Below, piece after piece: positions 6,693 to 13,420 of a stretch of 30,898 nt of DNA. The DNA comes from a virus, in IMG/VR virus record IMGVR_UViG_3300032268_000862, positions 1 to 30,898 of that record, one strand, 5' to 3'. Position 1 is the first letter of the stretch. Every line of letters starts with the position of its first letter. The notes beneath the pieces are model-generated. The model was not told the origin of the DNA and made no database searches. It saw only the letters and a program-made list of their open reading frames with translations. Both the position numbers and the translations under genes were made by a program.

Positions 6693-6917
6693 ATGAAGAT
6701 CAACATTCAGTTCCCCTTGTTCTGCGCTCGCCTTCCCCTCGTCGCGGCTGACGCTCGCGACCCTCACCTTGCTGGCGCGGTGGCTGGCCTCGCGGGCCTC
6801 ATCCAAGACCGCGCATTTACTCCGGCGACCTTGCAAGAGGTGGCCCGAGAGGCTGGCCTTTTGGTCACGCGTCGAGGCGTCGGCCTTTCAACCCAGGTCG
6901 TGCTTCGTTGGCTTTGA
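6693..6917 (+). CDS. Small early protein of unknown function
   Basis: A 74-residue protein from ATG 6693, the first ATG after promoter copy 2 and its ribosome site. The N-terminus (M-K-I-N-I-Q-F-P-L-F) looks like a beta strand. The rest is alanine- and leucine-rich: a helix L-A-G-A-V-A-G-L-A-G-L-I and a short F-T-P-A-T-L-Q-E-V-A-R-E-A-G-L-L segment that could be part of a small helix-turn-helix, followed by S-T-Q-V-V-L-R-W-L. No family is recognised. Its stop overlaps the TTG start of the zinc-ribbon gene, so the two are probably translated together. A DNA-binding role is only a possibility. Confidence 0.6.
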   Translation: MKINIQFPLFCARLPLVAADARDPHLAGAVAGLAGLIQDRAFTPATLQEVAREAGLLVTRRGVGLSTQVVLRWL

Positions 6918-7090
6918 GAGAGTTCATCGGCACCTACGCCTGTCACGGGTGTAGGTGCCGAGTCCGCGTCTACGATTGGCTTCCGGCTATGCTCCTTTGT
7001 GCAAGATGCTCAAAGGAGGAACACCGAAACGAAAGATTGGCTACGGGTCTTTGGTCCGAAGGGGACCAGCAAAGGGAGAGAGAAACATGA
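6914..7090 (+). CDS. Small zinc-ribbon protein
   Basis: A 58-residue protein with C10-x2-C13 and C29-x2-C32 (plus C15), the spacing of a zinc ribbon. The start is uncertain: TTG 6914 overlaps the previous stop (TTGA) and is preferred for coupling, while TTG 6908 would add two residues; no ATG or GTG is available before the first cysteines. The C-terminal third is charged (E-G-D-Q-Q-R-E-R-E-T). The stop overlaps the ATG of the next gene (7087). The codons for the first cysteines lie inside a 16-bp RNA hairpin (6927-6961), so this stretch may serve both as coding sequence and RNA structure. Such ribbons often bind nucleic acid or RNA polymerase; the partner is unknown. Confidence 0.6.
   Translation: MREFIGTYACHGCRCRVRVYDWLPAMLLCARCSKEEHRNERLATGLWSEGDQQRERET
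6927..6961 (+). promoter_or_regulatory. 16-bp hairpin with 3-nt loop
   Basis: Bases 6927-6942 pair with 6946-6961 around a TCA loop. There are 14 Watson-Crick pairs, the outer 11 in an unbroken run, and 2 G-U pairs. It starts 10 bases after the stop of the 6693 gene, where a terminator or attenuator would lie, but no U-tract follows. It overlaps the start of the zinc-ribbon gene. It could partly terminate transcription, be a processing site, or hide the start of the zinc-ribbon gene. Confidence 0.55.
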
Positions 7091-8007
7091 CGATCCAGGA
7101 CGTTCGCTCGGTTCTTCGCGGTGAGGGCTCGCACATTGTCGGCGCGATCACGATGTGGTCGCTCTCCGAGGTCCGCGTTCGCTGGGACGACCTCCGGACC
7201 GCCTTCGAGGCGATCGGTTTGGGTGACGCGGTCCCTCGTCGTCCGGTCGCGAAAGCTCTGATCAAGCGAGCGTGCCGTCGAGCGAGCCTCGGGCGTGCGG
7301 CCCTCGTCGCCGACGTCGTGCGCGACGACGTCGATCAGGTGATCGTCGCCCTCTCCTCCCGAGCGACCGACGAGACCCAGGCCGAGGCTCGCTACGCTCA
7401 CCAGACCCGGATCATGGTCTCGAAGCGGGACGGCTCGATCCTCCTGGAGAACTCCGAACACGCGGCGGCGGCCGAGGTCTCGGCCCTCTACCTCGACAGC
7501 CTGGACTACGCGACCGGCGAGGACCTCGCGACGGCGCTCCACCACGCCCTCTCGGGGCGGACGCACGACCCGATGCTCGCAGGGGTCAACCTCCGCGGCG
7601 ACGCGGGAGGCGTGTACTTCGTGCCGGAGACCCACCTCGCTCGCCTTCAGGCTCTCGCGGGATTCGTCTCCGAGCAGGGCTCCTCGACGATGGAGGTCTG
7701 GGAGGTCACGGGCTCGGACAAGCACCTTGCCCAGGCCGCCCGAGCGGTCGAGGGGGCCTTTGGGGTCAAGCTCGCGAAGCTCCGCGAGGACGTGGCGGCC
7801 TTCGCGACGAAGCTCCGCTCCGAGTCCTCCGACCCGAAGGCCCAGGAGGCTCTCGACGAGGCGATCTCCTCCCGTCGAGCGCGGTACGAGGAACTCGCAG
7901 CCCAGGTCGACACCTACGCGGACGTCCTCGGAGCGAAGCGAGACGGACTCCTCTCCTCGATCTCGGAGGCCCGCGACGCCCTCCGAGCGGCGATCCTCGG
8001 GGACTGA
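7087..8007 (+). CDS. DUF6744-like phage protein
   Basis: A 306-residue protein starting at ATG 7087, which overlaps the upstream stop (ATGA). Residues 1-60 look helical (W-D-D-L-R-T-A-F-E-A-I-G-L). The central part has V-S-K-R-D-G-S-I-L-L-E and a typical G-D-A-G-G-V-Y-F-V-P motif near residue 180, which I associate with phage DUF6744 proteins. Residues 215-300 form a long charged coiled coil (L-R-E-D-V-A-A-F-A-T-K-L-R through L-S-S-I-S-E-A-R-D-A-L). It lies in promoter unit 2 and directly before the RavA-like ATPase and VWA protein, so it may be a partner or client of that pair. The family name is from memory of the motif; the function is unknown. Confidence 0.6.
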   Translation: MTIQDVRSVLRGEGSHIVGAITMWSLSEVRVRWDDLRTAFEAIGLGDAVPRRPVAKALIKRACRRASLGRAALVADVVRDDVDQVIVALSSRATDETQAEARYAHQTRIMVSKRDGSILLENSEHAAAAEVSALYLDSLDYATGEDLATALHHALSGRTHDPMLAGVNLRGDAGGVYFVPETHLARLQALAGFVSEQGSSTMEVWEVTGSDKHLAQAARAVEGAFGVKLAKLREDVAAFATKLRSESSDPKAQEALDEAISSRRARYEELAAQVDTYADVLGAKRDGLLSSISEARDALRAAILGD

Positions 8008-8033
8008 CAGTCGAGCCAAGGCGGAGCGGACAA

Positions 8034-8071
8034 GATTCTTTCTTGACCCCTCCGCCTTTCGAGATTAGAAA
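8034..8071 (+). promoter_or_regulatory. Repeated early promoter, copy 3
   Basis: GATTCTTTC (8034-8042), -35 TTGACC (8043-8048), 17-bp spacer, -10 TAGAAA (8066-8071). It drives the RavA-like ATPase gene. Confidence 0.75.
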
Positions 8072-8079
8072 CACAACTC

Positions 8080-8094
8080 GCGACTGCGGGTCGC
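8080..8094 (+). promoter_or_regulatory. Leader stem-loop 3 with compensatory changes
   Basis: GCGAC (8080-8084), loop TGCGG, GTCGC (8090-8094). Aligned to leaders 1 and 2 (GTGGC/GCCAC), two stem positions have changed on both strands so that pairing is kept. This argues that the RNA fold itself is selected. An alternative fold CTGCG/CGCAG (8084-8088 and 8092-8096) is also possible. Confidence 0.6.
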
Positions 8095-8110
8095 AGAAAG
8101 GCAAGTCACG

Positions 8111-9238
8111 ATGACCGTCCACTCCCAGGTCCTGGCCCTCCGCTCCTCCCTCCTCGGCGCGTTCTGCGAGCGGGAGCGAGAGATCGACTCCCTCCTGATC
8201 GCGGCCCTCGCTCGCGAGCACATTCTCCTCCTCGGTCCTCCGGGGACGGCGAAGTCCGAACTCGCTCGGGCCTTCGCGGGTGCCCTCTCGGGCGCGACGC
8301 ACTTCGAGTGGCTCCTCTCCCGCTTCTCCTCGCCGGAGGAACTCTTCGGGCCGGTCAGCCTCTCGGGCCTGAAGGCCGACCGCTTCGAGCGTGTCACGAC
8401 CGGGAAGCTCCCGGAGGCCCACGTCGCCTTCCTCGACGAGGTATTCAAGGCGAACTCCGCGGTCCTGAACTCGCTCCTCGGCGTGATCAACGAGAGGCAC
8501 TTCCACAACGGGACCGGGATCCAGAAGTGCCCGCTCGTGACGTGCGTCGCGGCCTCGAACGAGCTTCCGGAGGGCCCGGAACTCGGCGCGCTCTGGGATC
8601 GGTTCGTCCTCCGGCATTGGGTGGACTACGTCCAGAGCCCGGACTCGTTCGCGGCGATCGTCGGCGGGACGAAGAGCCTCCGGGCCTCGGTCTCGATCTC
8701 CCTCGGCGAGTGGGAGGCGGCCCAGGCCGAGGTCGACGCGGTCGCCCTCCCGAAGAAGGTCATCGAAGCCCTCTTCTCGCTCCGGGCGAAGCTCCAGGCC
8801 GAGGGCATCACGGCCTCCGACCGTCGGTGGCGCAAGTGCGGCGCGCTCCTCCGGGCGGCCGCTTGGCTCGACGGTCTCCAGGCCGTCGAGGTCGAGCACC
8901 TCGCGGTCCTCGCTCACGCGCTCTGGAACACGCCCGATCAGGCCCCGAAGGTCGCGGGCCTCGTCGCGGGCTTCGCCTCGGAGGAACTCGCCAAGGCGCA
9001 GCAGATCGCGGACAGCCTCGTCGAGGTCCTCGCGAAGGTCCCGGCGGAGTCGGACGGGAGCTTCGAGGCTCGGGCGGTCTCGGCACGACGGGAGGTCCGG
9101 AAGGGCCTGGAGCGGATCTCCGCCCTCCGGTCCGCGGCAAGCCCGAGCGCGGCTCGGAAGATCGAGGCGATCGCCTCCGACCTCCAGGCCCGAAGCGCGA
9201 CCCTCCGCGAGGCCGTCGAGCGTCTCCTCTCGCTCTGA
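8111..9238 (+). CDS. RavA/MoxR-family AAA+ ATPase
   Basis: A 375-residue AAA+ protein of the MoxR class, closest by eye to E. coli RavA. Motifs in order: Walker A G-P-P-G-T-A-K-S at 42-49; the RavA-typical F-S-S-P-E-E-L-F-G-P at 72-81; Walker B H-V-A-F-L-D-E at 104-110 followed by F-K-A-N-S; I-N-E-R-x-F-H-N-G at 126-134; sensor 1 A-S-N-E at 148-151; and D-R-F-V-L-R at 163-168 with a likely arginine finger. The C-terminal 110 residues are helical, and the protein is shorter than RavA (about 500), probably lacking its extra domain. MoxR ATPases act as chaperone-like remodellers with a VWA partner; the VWA gene follows at 9319 under its own identical promoter. The target in this phage is unknown. 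Confidence 0.88.
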   Translation: MTVHSQVLALRSSLLGAFCEREREIDSLLIAALAREHILLLGPPGTAKSELARAFAGALSGATHFEWLLSRFSSPEELFGPVSLSGLKADRFERVTTGKLPEAHVAFLDEVFKANSAVLNSLLGVINERHFHNGTGIQKCPLVTCVAASNELPEGPELGALWDRFVLRHWVDYVQSPDSFAAIVGGTKSLRASVSISLGEWEAAQAEVDAVALPKKVIEALFSLRAKLQAEGITASDRRWRKCGALLRAAAWLDGLQAVEVEHLAVLAHALWNTPDQAPKVAGLVAGFASEELAKAQQIADSLVEVLAKVPAESDGSFEARAVSARREVRKGLERISALRSAASPSAARKIEAIASDLQARSATLREAVERLLSL

Positions 9239-9242
9239 CGAT

Positions 9243-9280
9243 GATTCTTTCTTGACCTCGCTCGCCGTCGAGTCTATACA
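9243..9280 (+). promoter_or_regulatory. Repeated early promoter, copy 4
   Basis: GATTCTTTC (9243-9251), -35 TTGACC (9252-9257), 17-bp spacer, -10 TATACA (9275-9280), the closest of the four to the sigma-70 consensus. It starts 4 bases after the stop of the ATPase gene and drives the VWA gene. Confidence 0.75.
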
Positions 9281-9282
9281 AA

Positions 9283-9299
9283 GGCTCGACGGTCGAGCC
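9283..9299 (+). promoter_or_regulatory. Leader stem-loop 4
   Basis: GGCTCGA (9283-9289), loop CGG, TCGAGCC (9293-9299). Its sequence and length differ from the other three leaders and it starts only 3 bases after the -10, so the transcript start may fall inside it. The presence of a hairpin at this place is nevertheless kept. It could also be a DNA palindrome bound by a regulator. Confidence 0.45.
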
Positions 9300-9318
9300 G
9301 TCAGAGAGGCAAGGCAAG

Positions 9319-10791
9319 ATGGATCAGGCGAAGGCGATCGAGATCATGCAGGGCGGCGCGGACGGCGCGGTGCGGGTCGGTTCCTGGGTTCGCTCCCTTG
9401 CGGTCGAGGAGGCCCAGGGAGGCGGAGCCTTCGGCGACTCGATCACCCGCCACGACTCCGCGGCCTGGGCGGGCTTCGCCCGAGAGGTCTTCGGATCGCT
9501 CTACGGTCTCGGGGTCGAGGCCGTCGAAGGCTCCTCCTGGGCCCGGGAGATCCTCTCCCAAGCGGAGAGCCTCCCGGAGTGGCGGGCCCTTCAGGCGCGG
9601 GCCGAGGGCGACTCCTGGGCGTGCGGCCTCGCGGCTTCCCAAGCTCTCGACGTCCTCGCCCCGATCTCGACGCCTCCCTCCGAGGACGCGGCTCAGGCAC
9701 GCGAGAAGGCCGAGGCTCTCCGCGAGGCTCTCGCCGAGAACCCGACCTCGGAGCGTCTCTTCTCGAAGCTGTCCAGGGCGATCGGCGACCTCGCACGGGC
9801 CGAGAAGTCCGACGAGGATGCGGCGGCCCAGGCTCGGGAGAGCGCGGCGAAGATTCGATCCGCCCTCCGTCGGGCGGCCGCTTCGGCCTCGGAAGCGGTC
9901 GACGAGGCTCAGGAGGCCCTCGCCGGTCTCGGGTGCTCGAAGGAGCCCGGATCGAAGGGCCAGGGCAAGCGTCCGGAGGCCGTCGCGGCTCTCCGCGGCT
10001 CGGCGAAGCTCCGCCGGATCGCCCGTCTCGCCGGTCGGCTGAAGGCCCAGGCGATCGCGAAGCAGAGCACGAAGGCCGACCACGGCCGGGAGGAACTCTG
10101 CGACGTCGAGTGCGGAGACGACCTCGGCCGCCTCCTCCCGAGTGAGTCGGTCTTCCTCGCCGACTCGGACCTGGAGGCCGTCCTCTTCCGCCGACTCCTG
10201 GAGCGGAGCGCGCTCCAGTACCGGCTCCGCGGGCGGGACGTCGAGGCCCAGGGCCCGATCGTGGTCGCGATTGACGAGAGCGGCTCGATGCAGGGCTCTC
10301 GCGACGAGTGGGCGAAGGCCGTCGCCCTTGCTCTGCTGGAGATCGCGCAGCGTCAGAACCGAGCCTTCGCCGTCGTCCCCTTCTCCGGCAAGGTGGGCGC
10401 GATCGCGGAGTTCCGAACCCCGAAGAGCGCAAGCCTGGAGGAGATCCTCTCGGTGCTGGGCGGCTTCATGGGCGGCGGGACGGCGATCGGCGCGGCCCTG
10501 GCGGCCTCCGCCGGTTTGATCTCGGCCGACTCCGAGCGTCGCCTCACCTCGGGCTCGAAGGCCTGGAAGAAGGCGGACGTCATCCTGATCACCGACGGGG
10601 TCGACCACGACCTCTCCGGGATCTCCCTGGGCCTCGACCGAGTCCGGGACTCCGGCGCGACGCTCCACGCGATCGCGATCGGATGCGACCTCGGGAAGAC
10701 GATCTCCGATCGGGCCGCGAGCACGACCCGAATCGACCACGAGGACCTCGGCGGCGCTTCGCCGAAGGTCGACGCGGTGTTCTCGATCTGA
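9319..10791 (+). CDS. VWA-domain protein (ViaA-like partner of the AAA+ ATPase)
   Basis: A 490-residue protein, about the size of E. coli ViaA. The N-terminal 300 residues are helical and alanine/glutamate-rich. The von Willebrand A domain begins near 310 with G-P-I-V-V-A-I-D319-E-S-G-S-M, the DxSxS metal-ion site, followed by a helix (A-K-A-V-A-L-A-L-L-E-I-A) and V-V-P-F-S-G as in ViaA; a G-G-G-T-A-I segment supplies the threonine and I-T-D-G-V-D the later aspartate. All metal-site residues appear intact. VWA partners of MoxR ATPases recruit substrates or bridge to them. Being next to a RavA-like ATPase under a matching promoter strongly suggests a working pair. CobT-like chelatase subunits are an alternative, but no CobN is seen. 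Confidence 0.85.
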   Translation: MDQAKAIEIMQGGADGAVRVGSWVRSLAVEEAQGGGAFGDSITRHDSAAWAGFAREVFGSLYGLGVEAVEGSSWAREILSQAESLPEWRALQARAEGDSWACGLAASQALDVLAPISTPPSEDAAQAREKAEALREALAENPTSERLFSKLSRAIGDLARAEKSDEDAAAQARESAAKIRSALRRAAASASEAVDEAQEALAGLGCSKEPGSKGQGKRPEAVAALRGSAKLRRIARLAGRLKAQAIAKQSTKADHGREELCDVECGDDLGRLLPSESVFLADSDLEAVLFRRLLERSALQYRLRGRDVEAQGPIVVAIDESGSMQGSRDEWAKAVALALLEIAQRQNRAFAVVPFSGKVGAIAEFRTPKSASLEEILSVLGGFMGGGTAIGAALAASAGLISADSERRLTSGSKAWKKADVILITDGVDHDLSGISLGLDRVRDSGATLHAIAIGCDLGKTISDRAASTTRIDHEDLGGASPKVDAVFSI

Positions 10792-10820
10792 CGGGCCCCG
10801 GGCCCGAGAAAGGCAGAAAC

Positions 10821-12038
10821 GTGACCAAGCACTCGAAGAAGCGGACGCTCTGCGTCCTGACGAACTCGGAGACGGAGACCTTCCGGACGTGCCCTCAGAA
10901 GTGGAGCTTCGCCTACCGCGAGGGGCTCCGGCCGAAAGTGGCGGCTCGGCCTCTCGCCTTCGGCTCGGCGATCCACTCCGGCCTGGAGGCCGCCTACCGC
11001 GAGATCGCGGCGGCCCGTCAGGCCGGGACGCATCAGGGCTTGTCGCCGGAGGGCCTCTCGGCGATCTCCAGGGCAGCGTGCGAGGCGAAGCTCCGGGCCT
11101 GGGACGATACCGTCGCGGCCGCCTCCGCCGAGCCGAACGAGGACGCGGTCGAAGAGTCCGAGCAGACGGCCGACCTCGCGAAGGTCATGCTCGCGAGGTA
11201 CTGGGATCGGTTCCAGCACGACGCGGTCGACCTGATTCCCCTCGCGATCGAGTGGCCCTTCGAGGTCGTCCTCCGCTCCTCGATCGGTCGAGCGGTCTCC
11301 CACCTTCGGTGGGCTGGCGTGATCGACCTCGTCGCCTTCGACCCTGTCGCCGGAGACGTCGTGATCTTCGACCATAAGACCACGAGCGGGCCGGTCTCTT
11401 CGATCGATCGCAGGGTCGAGATGGACCCGCAGATCGCGGGCTACCTCTGGGCCCTCCGCGAGGTCTTGATCCGAGACAAGGAACGAGCCCTCCCTCTCTT
11501 CGGCCTTTTGACGCCGGAGCAGAGGTCGCGGGCCATCTCCGGCCGCGCTCCGCTCGGTCGAGTGATCTACAACGTCCTCCGAAAGTCGGCCCCGAGGCAG
11601 CCTGTGGTCACGCTGAAGGGCCTCGTCTCCTCCGCGGCAATCGACACGACGTCCGAGATCTACGAGGCCGCCCTCCTGGCCCAGGAGGCCCGAGGCCTCC
11701 CGAGGACGGAGGCCCAGGCGGATCGTCTACACGGGCTCCGAGAGCGCGGGGACGTCTTCGTCTCTCGTCGAGCGTTCTGGAGGTCGGACTCCGAGATCGA
11801 CCGCTGGCGTCGAGAGGCTCTCCTCGACGCGAGCCGGATTCGTCAGGCGAAGGACGACCCGAGCTTGCTGACCCGGAGCCCGGGAGCTTGCACGGCTCCG
11901 TGGTCGCCTCCCTGCGCTTACCGATCGATCTGCCTCCAGCCCGAGTCCCAGGAACTCCGGAGCCTGTTCCGGGTCGCGACGACGGCCCACGAGGAGATCC
12001 GAGAGGCCGAAGAGGTGGCGCAGCCCGACCCGTTCTGA
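10821..12038 (+). CDS. PD-(D/E)XK nuclease with Fe-S cysteines (RecB/Cas4-like)
   Basis: A 405-residue protein; GTG 10821 is chosen since it follows a GAAAGG ribosome site and the family N-terminus begins right after it. The exonuclease core shows G-V-I-D169, then I-F-D184-H-K186-T-T and the helix D-P-Q-I-A-G-Y, the D...(D/E)xK...QxxxY pattern of RecB/Cas4 nucleases. One cysteine near the N-terminus (C24 in T-C-P-Q-K-W) and three near the C-terminus (C357, C365, C371) match the split 4Fe-4S site of AddB/Cas4. It would process DNA ends for the Sak4/SSB recombination pair that follows. I class it as a phage exonuclease rather than CRISPR Cas4, since no cas genes or repeats are present. Confidence 0.85.
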   Translation: MTKHSKKRTLCVLTNSETETFRTCPQKWSFAYREGLRPKVAARPLAFGSAIHSGLEAAYREIAAARQAGTHQGLSPEGLSAISRAACEAKLRAWDDTVAAASAEPNEDAVEESEQTADLAKVMLARYWDRFQHDAVDLIPLAIEWPFEVVLRSSIGRAVSHLRWAGVIDLVAFDPVAGDVVIFDHKTTSGPVSSIDRRVEMDPQIAGYLWALREVLIRDKERALPLFGLLTPEQRSRAISGRAPLGRVIYNVLRKSAPRQPVVTLKGLVSSAAIDTTSEIYEAALLAQEARGLPRTEAQADRLHGLRERGDVFVSRRAFWRSDSEIDRWRREALLDASRIRQAKDDPSLLTRSPGACTAPWSPPCAYRSICLQPESQELRSLFRVATTAHEEIREAEEVAQPDPF

Positions 12039-12072
12039 ACTTGACTTGCGGCGAACCATCGAGGATTAGAAC
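12032..12072 (+). promoter_or_regulatory. Degenerate fifth copy of the early promoter
   Basis: GTTCTGAACTTGACT overlaps the stop of the nuclease gene and resembles the GATTCTTTCTTGACC block with an insertion. A GATTAGAAC -10 region (TAGAAC 12067-12072) is identical to copy 1. The spacer, however, is 20 bp, so it should be weak or need an activator. Confidence 0.35.
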
Positions 12073-12091
12073 CAAGGAAGGTGAGGCGAGG

Positions 12092-12499
12092 ATGAAGGAC
12101 GAGACGAAGAAAGCGGTCGCTGACGCGATCGCGAAGGGCGGAGAGCGGGAGCGTCAGATCGTCGCCCGCTTCCGAGCCTGGGAGGGCTTTCAGAAGGCCC
12201 TCCAGGACGCGAGGCGGACGGCGAAGGAGCGTGTCGACGCGGCCCAGGCTCGGTTCCGAGAGGCGATCGAGGCGGGGACTCAGCAGACCCAGGCGAGCAA
12301 GGCCGGGAAGCTCCAGGCCGTCGAGTCTTCCTGGCAAGCTCTGGAGGAGGCGAAGGCGGAGAAGATCGAGGACGTCAAGGCGGCGAAGGACGACCTCCAG
12401 GTGGCGGAGTCGAGGCTCCGGGAGGCCGTCGAGAACGCCGCCCAGTTGACGCTCTGGCCCTCCGAGGAGACCGGAGAGATCGAGGACGAGGACGCCTGA
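12092..12499 (+). CDS. Coiled-coil protein of recombination block
   Basis: A 135-residue protein starting at ATG 12092 behind GAAGGTGAGGCGAGG. Nearly the whole length is charged helix rich in A, E, K, R and Q (I-V-A-R-F-R-A-W-E-G-F-Q-K-A-L, then long heptads to residue 118), ending with Q-L-T-L-W-P and an acidic tail E-I-E-D-E-D-A. No catalytic motif is seen and no family is recognised. The acidic tail and the place between the nuclease and the Sak4-like gene suggest a structural or accessory factor in recombination, which is inference. The frame is open upstream, but that part overlaps the nuclease gene and is not coding. Confidence 0.6.
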   Translation: MKDETKKAVADAIAKGGERERQIVARFRAWEGFQKALQDARRTAKERVDAAQARFREAIEAGTQQTQASKAGKLQAVESSWQALEEAKAEKIEDVKAAKDDLQVAESRLREAVENAAQLTLWPSEETGEIEDEDA

Positions 12500-12504
12500 C
12501 GTGG

Positions 12505-12513
12505 TGTTAGGCT
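12505..12513 (+). promoter_or_regulatory. Extended -10-like element before Sak4 gene
   Basis: TGTTAGGCT fits TGnTAnnnT, in the only gap (60 bp) before the Sak4-like gene. The nearly identical TGATAGGCT lies at 13926-13934 before the replication gene. I see no good -35 for either. A small CGAGG/CCTCG hairpin (about 12525-12541) follows. Confidence 0.3.
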
Positions 12514-12559
12514 CCGAGCGAGGCACGAGGATTCGGCCTCGAAAGAAAGGGAAGAGACA

Positions 12560-13420
12560 ATGCGACGAGTAGACGAAGACCCGAACGAGAAGTGGGTGAA
12601 GGCGGGCCTCTACGGGCCTCCCGGGAGCGGGAAGACGGACTTCGGAGTCTCGGCTCCGAAGCCCCTGATCCTCCTCTCGGAGAGGCAGGGCCTCCGGTCG
12701 ATCAAGGCGGCGGCGGCGCGTCGAGGCGTCCCCGTTCCGACGGTCCTGGCGATGGACAACCTCCAGGACTACCGGGACGTCCTCCGGGCCCTCCACGGGC
12801 CGAAGGATCAGCCGTTCCGGATCGTGACCGGCCGAGGCGAGGTGGCTCACGAGGGCGAGTGGCCCGAGACCGTCGTGCTCGACTCCCTGACCGACGCTTG
12901 CGAACTCGTCGAGGCCGAGGTCCGGAAGGAGAGCCCTCCGGAGAAGGCGAAGGACGGGCTTGAACGCTGGACGGAGCGCCATTGGTCCGCGCTTCGGGAC
13001 CGCTGCGAGCGGCTGATCCGCTCCTTCCGGGACGCTCCGGTCCACGTCCTCTTCCTGGCTCTCCAGGACGATCGGACGGTCGGCGAGGGAGAGGAGGCGG
13101 CACGTCAGGTCGGCCCGTCGCTCCCGATGCGAGCCCTCCCGGGAGTTCTCGCGGCGAGCGTGAACGTGGTCGGGATCACGTCTCGGGCGTTCCGAGACCG
13201 AGGCGAGGACGGGCAGAGGGAGATTGCCTACGAGATCAGGACCGTCGGGCCCTCGTTCTACCTCCTGAAGCCGTTCCGCCCGCTCCTCGACCTGGAGACG
13301 AGCGACTTCGCCTCCTGGGTTCAGAGGATCGCGTCCGCGGAGTCTCCGCAGACCAAGGAACCGAAGAAGAGCGAGAAGGCCGAGAAGAAGACCGAGAAGA
13401 AGGACGAGGTGGCGCGATGA
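12560..13420 (+). CDS. Sak4-like RecA-core ATPase (single-strand annealing recombinase)
   Basis: A 286-residue phage nucleotide-binding protein (AAA_24/Sak4 type). Walker A is G-P-P-G-S-G-K-T at 19-26, and Walker B is E-T-V-V-L-D108-S-L. Other family hallmarks are a short beta strand with P-L-I-L-L-S-E after the first helix and L-F-L-A-L-Q-D-D near residue 165. The C-terminus (from about 262) is a lysine/glutamate tail (K-K-S-E-K-A-E-K-K). Sak4 proteins anneal single strands and are usually encoded next to an SSB, as here (13417). Together with the upstream nuclease this makes a complete phage recombination set. ATG 12560 follows AGGGAAGAG. Confidence 0.82.
   Translation: MRRVDEDPNEKWVKAGLYGPPGSGKTDFGVSAPKPLILLSERQGLRSIKAAAARRGVPVPTVLAMDNLQDYRDVLRALHGPKDQPFRIVTGRGEVAHEGEWPETVVLDSLTDACELVEAEVRKESPPEKAKDGLERWTERHWSALRDRCERLIRSFRDAPVHVLFLALQDDRTVGEGEEAARQVGPSLPMRALPGVLAASVNVVGITSRAFRDRGEDGQREIAYEIRTVGPSFYLLKPFRPLLDLETSDFASWVQRIASAESPQTKEPKKSEKAEKKTEKKDEVAR

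Noticed and set aside
6240-6836. Minus-strand frame of about 198 codons over the first two early promoters
   Set aside because: It would cross two conserved + strand promoters, their leader hairpins and two + strand genes; no promoter or ribosome site supports it.
9301-10740. Minus-strand frame of about 480 codons opposite the VWA gene
   Set aside because: Its translation is low-complexity and lacks a ribosome site, while the + strand encodes an intact VWA domain. The same reasoning excludes the long minus frames at 15922-17352 and 24039-25214.
10794-10806. GGGCCC palindromes before the nuclease gene as an operator or terminator
   Set aside because: The repeat is short, purely G/C and expected by chance in such DNA; it has no U-tract or second copy.
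10821-12038. CRISPR-associated Cas4 and a CRISPR system
   Set aside because: The nuclease has Cas4/AddB-like motifs, but there is no repeat-spacer array and no other cas gene; the neighbours are phage recombination genes.
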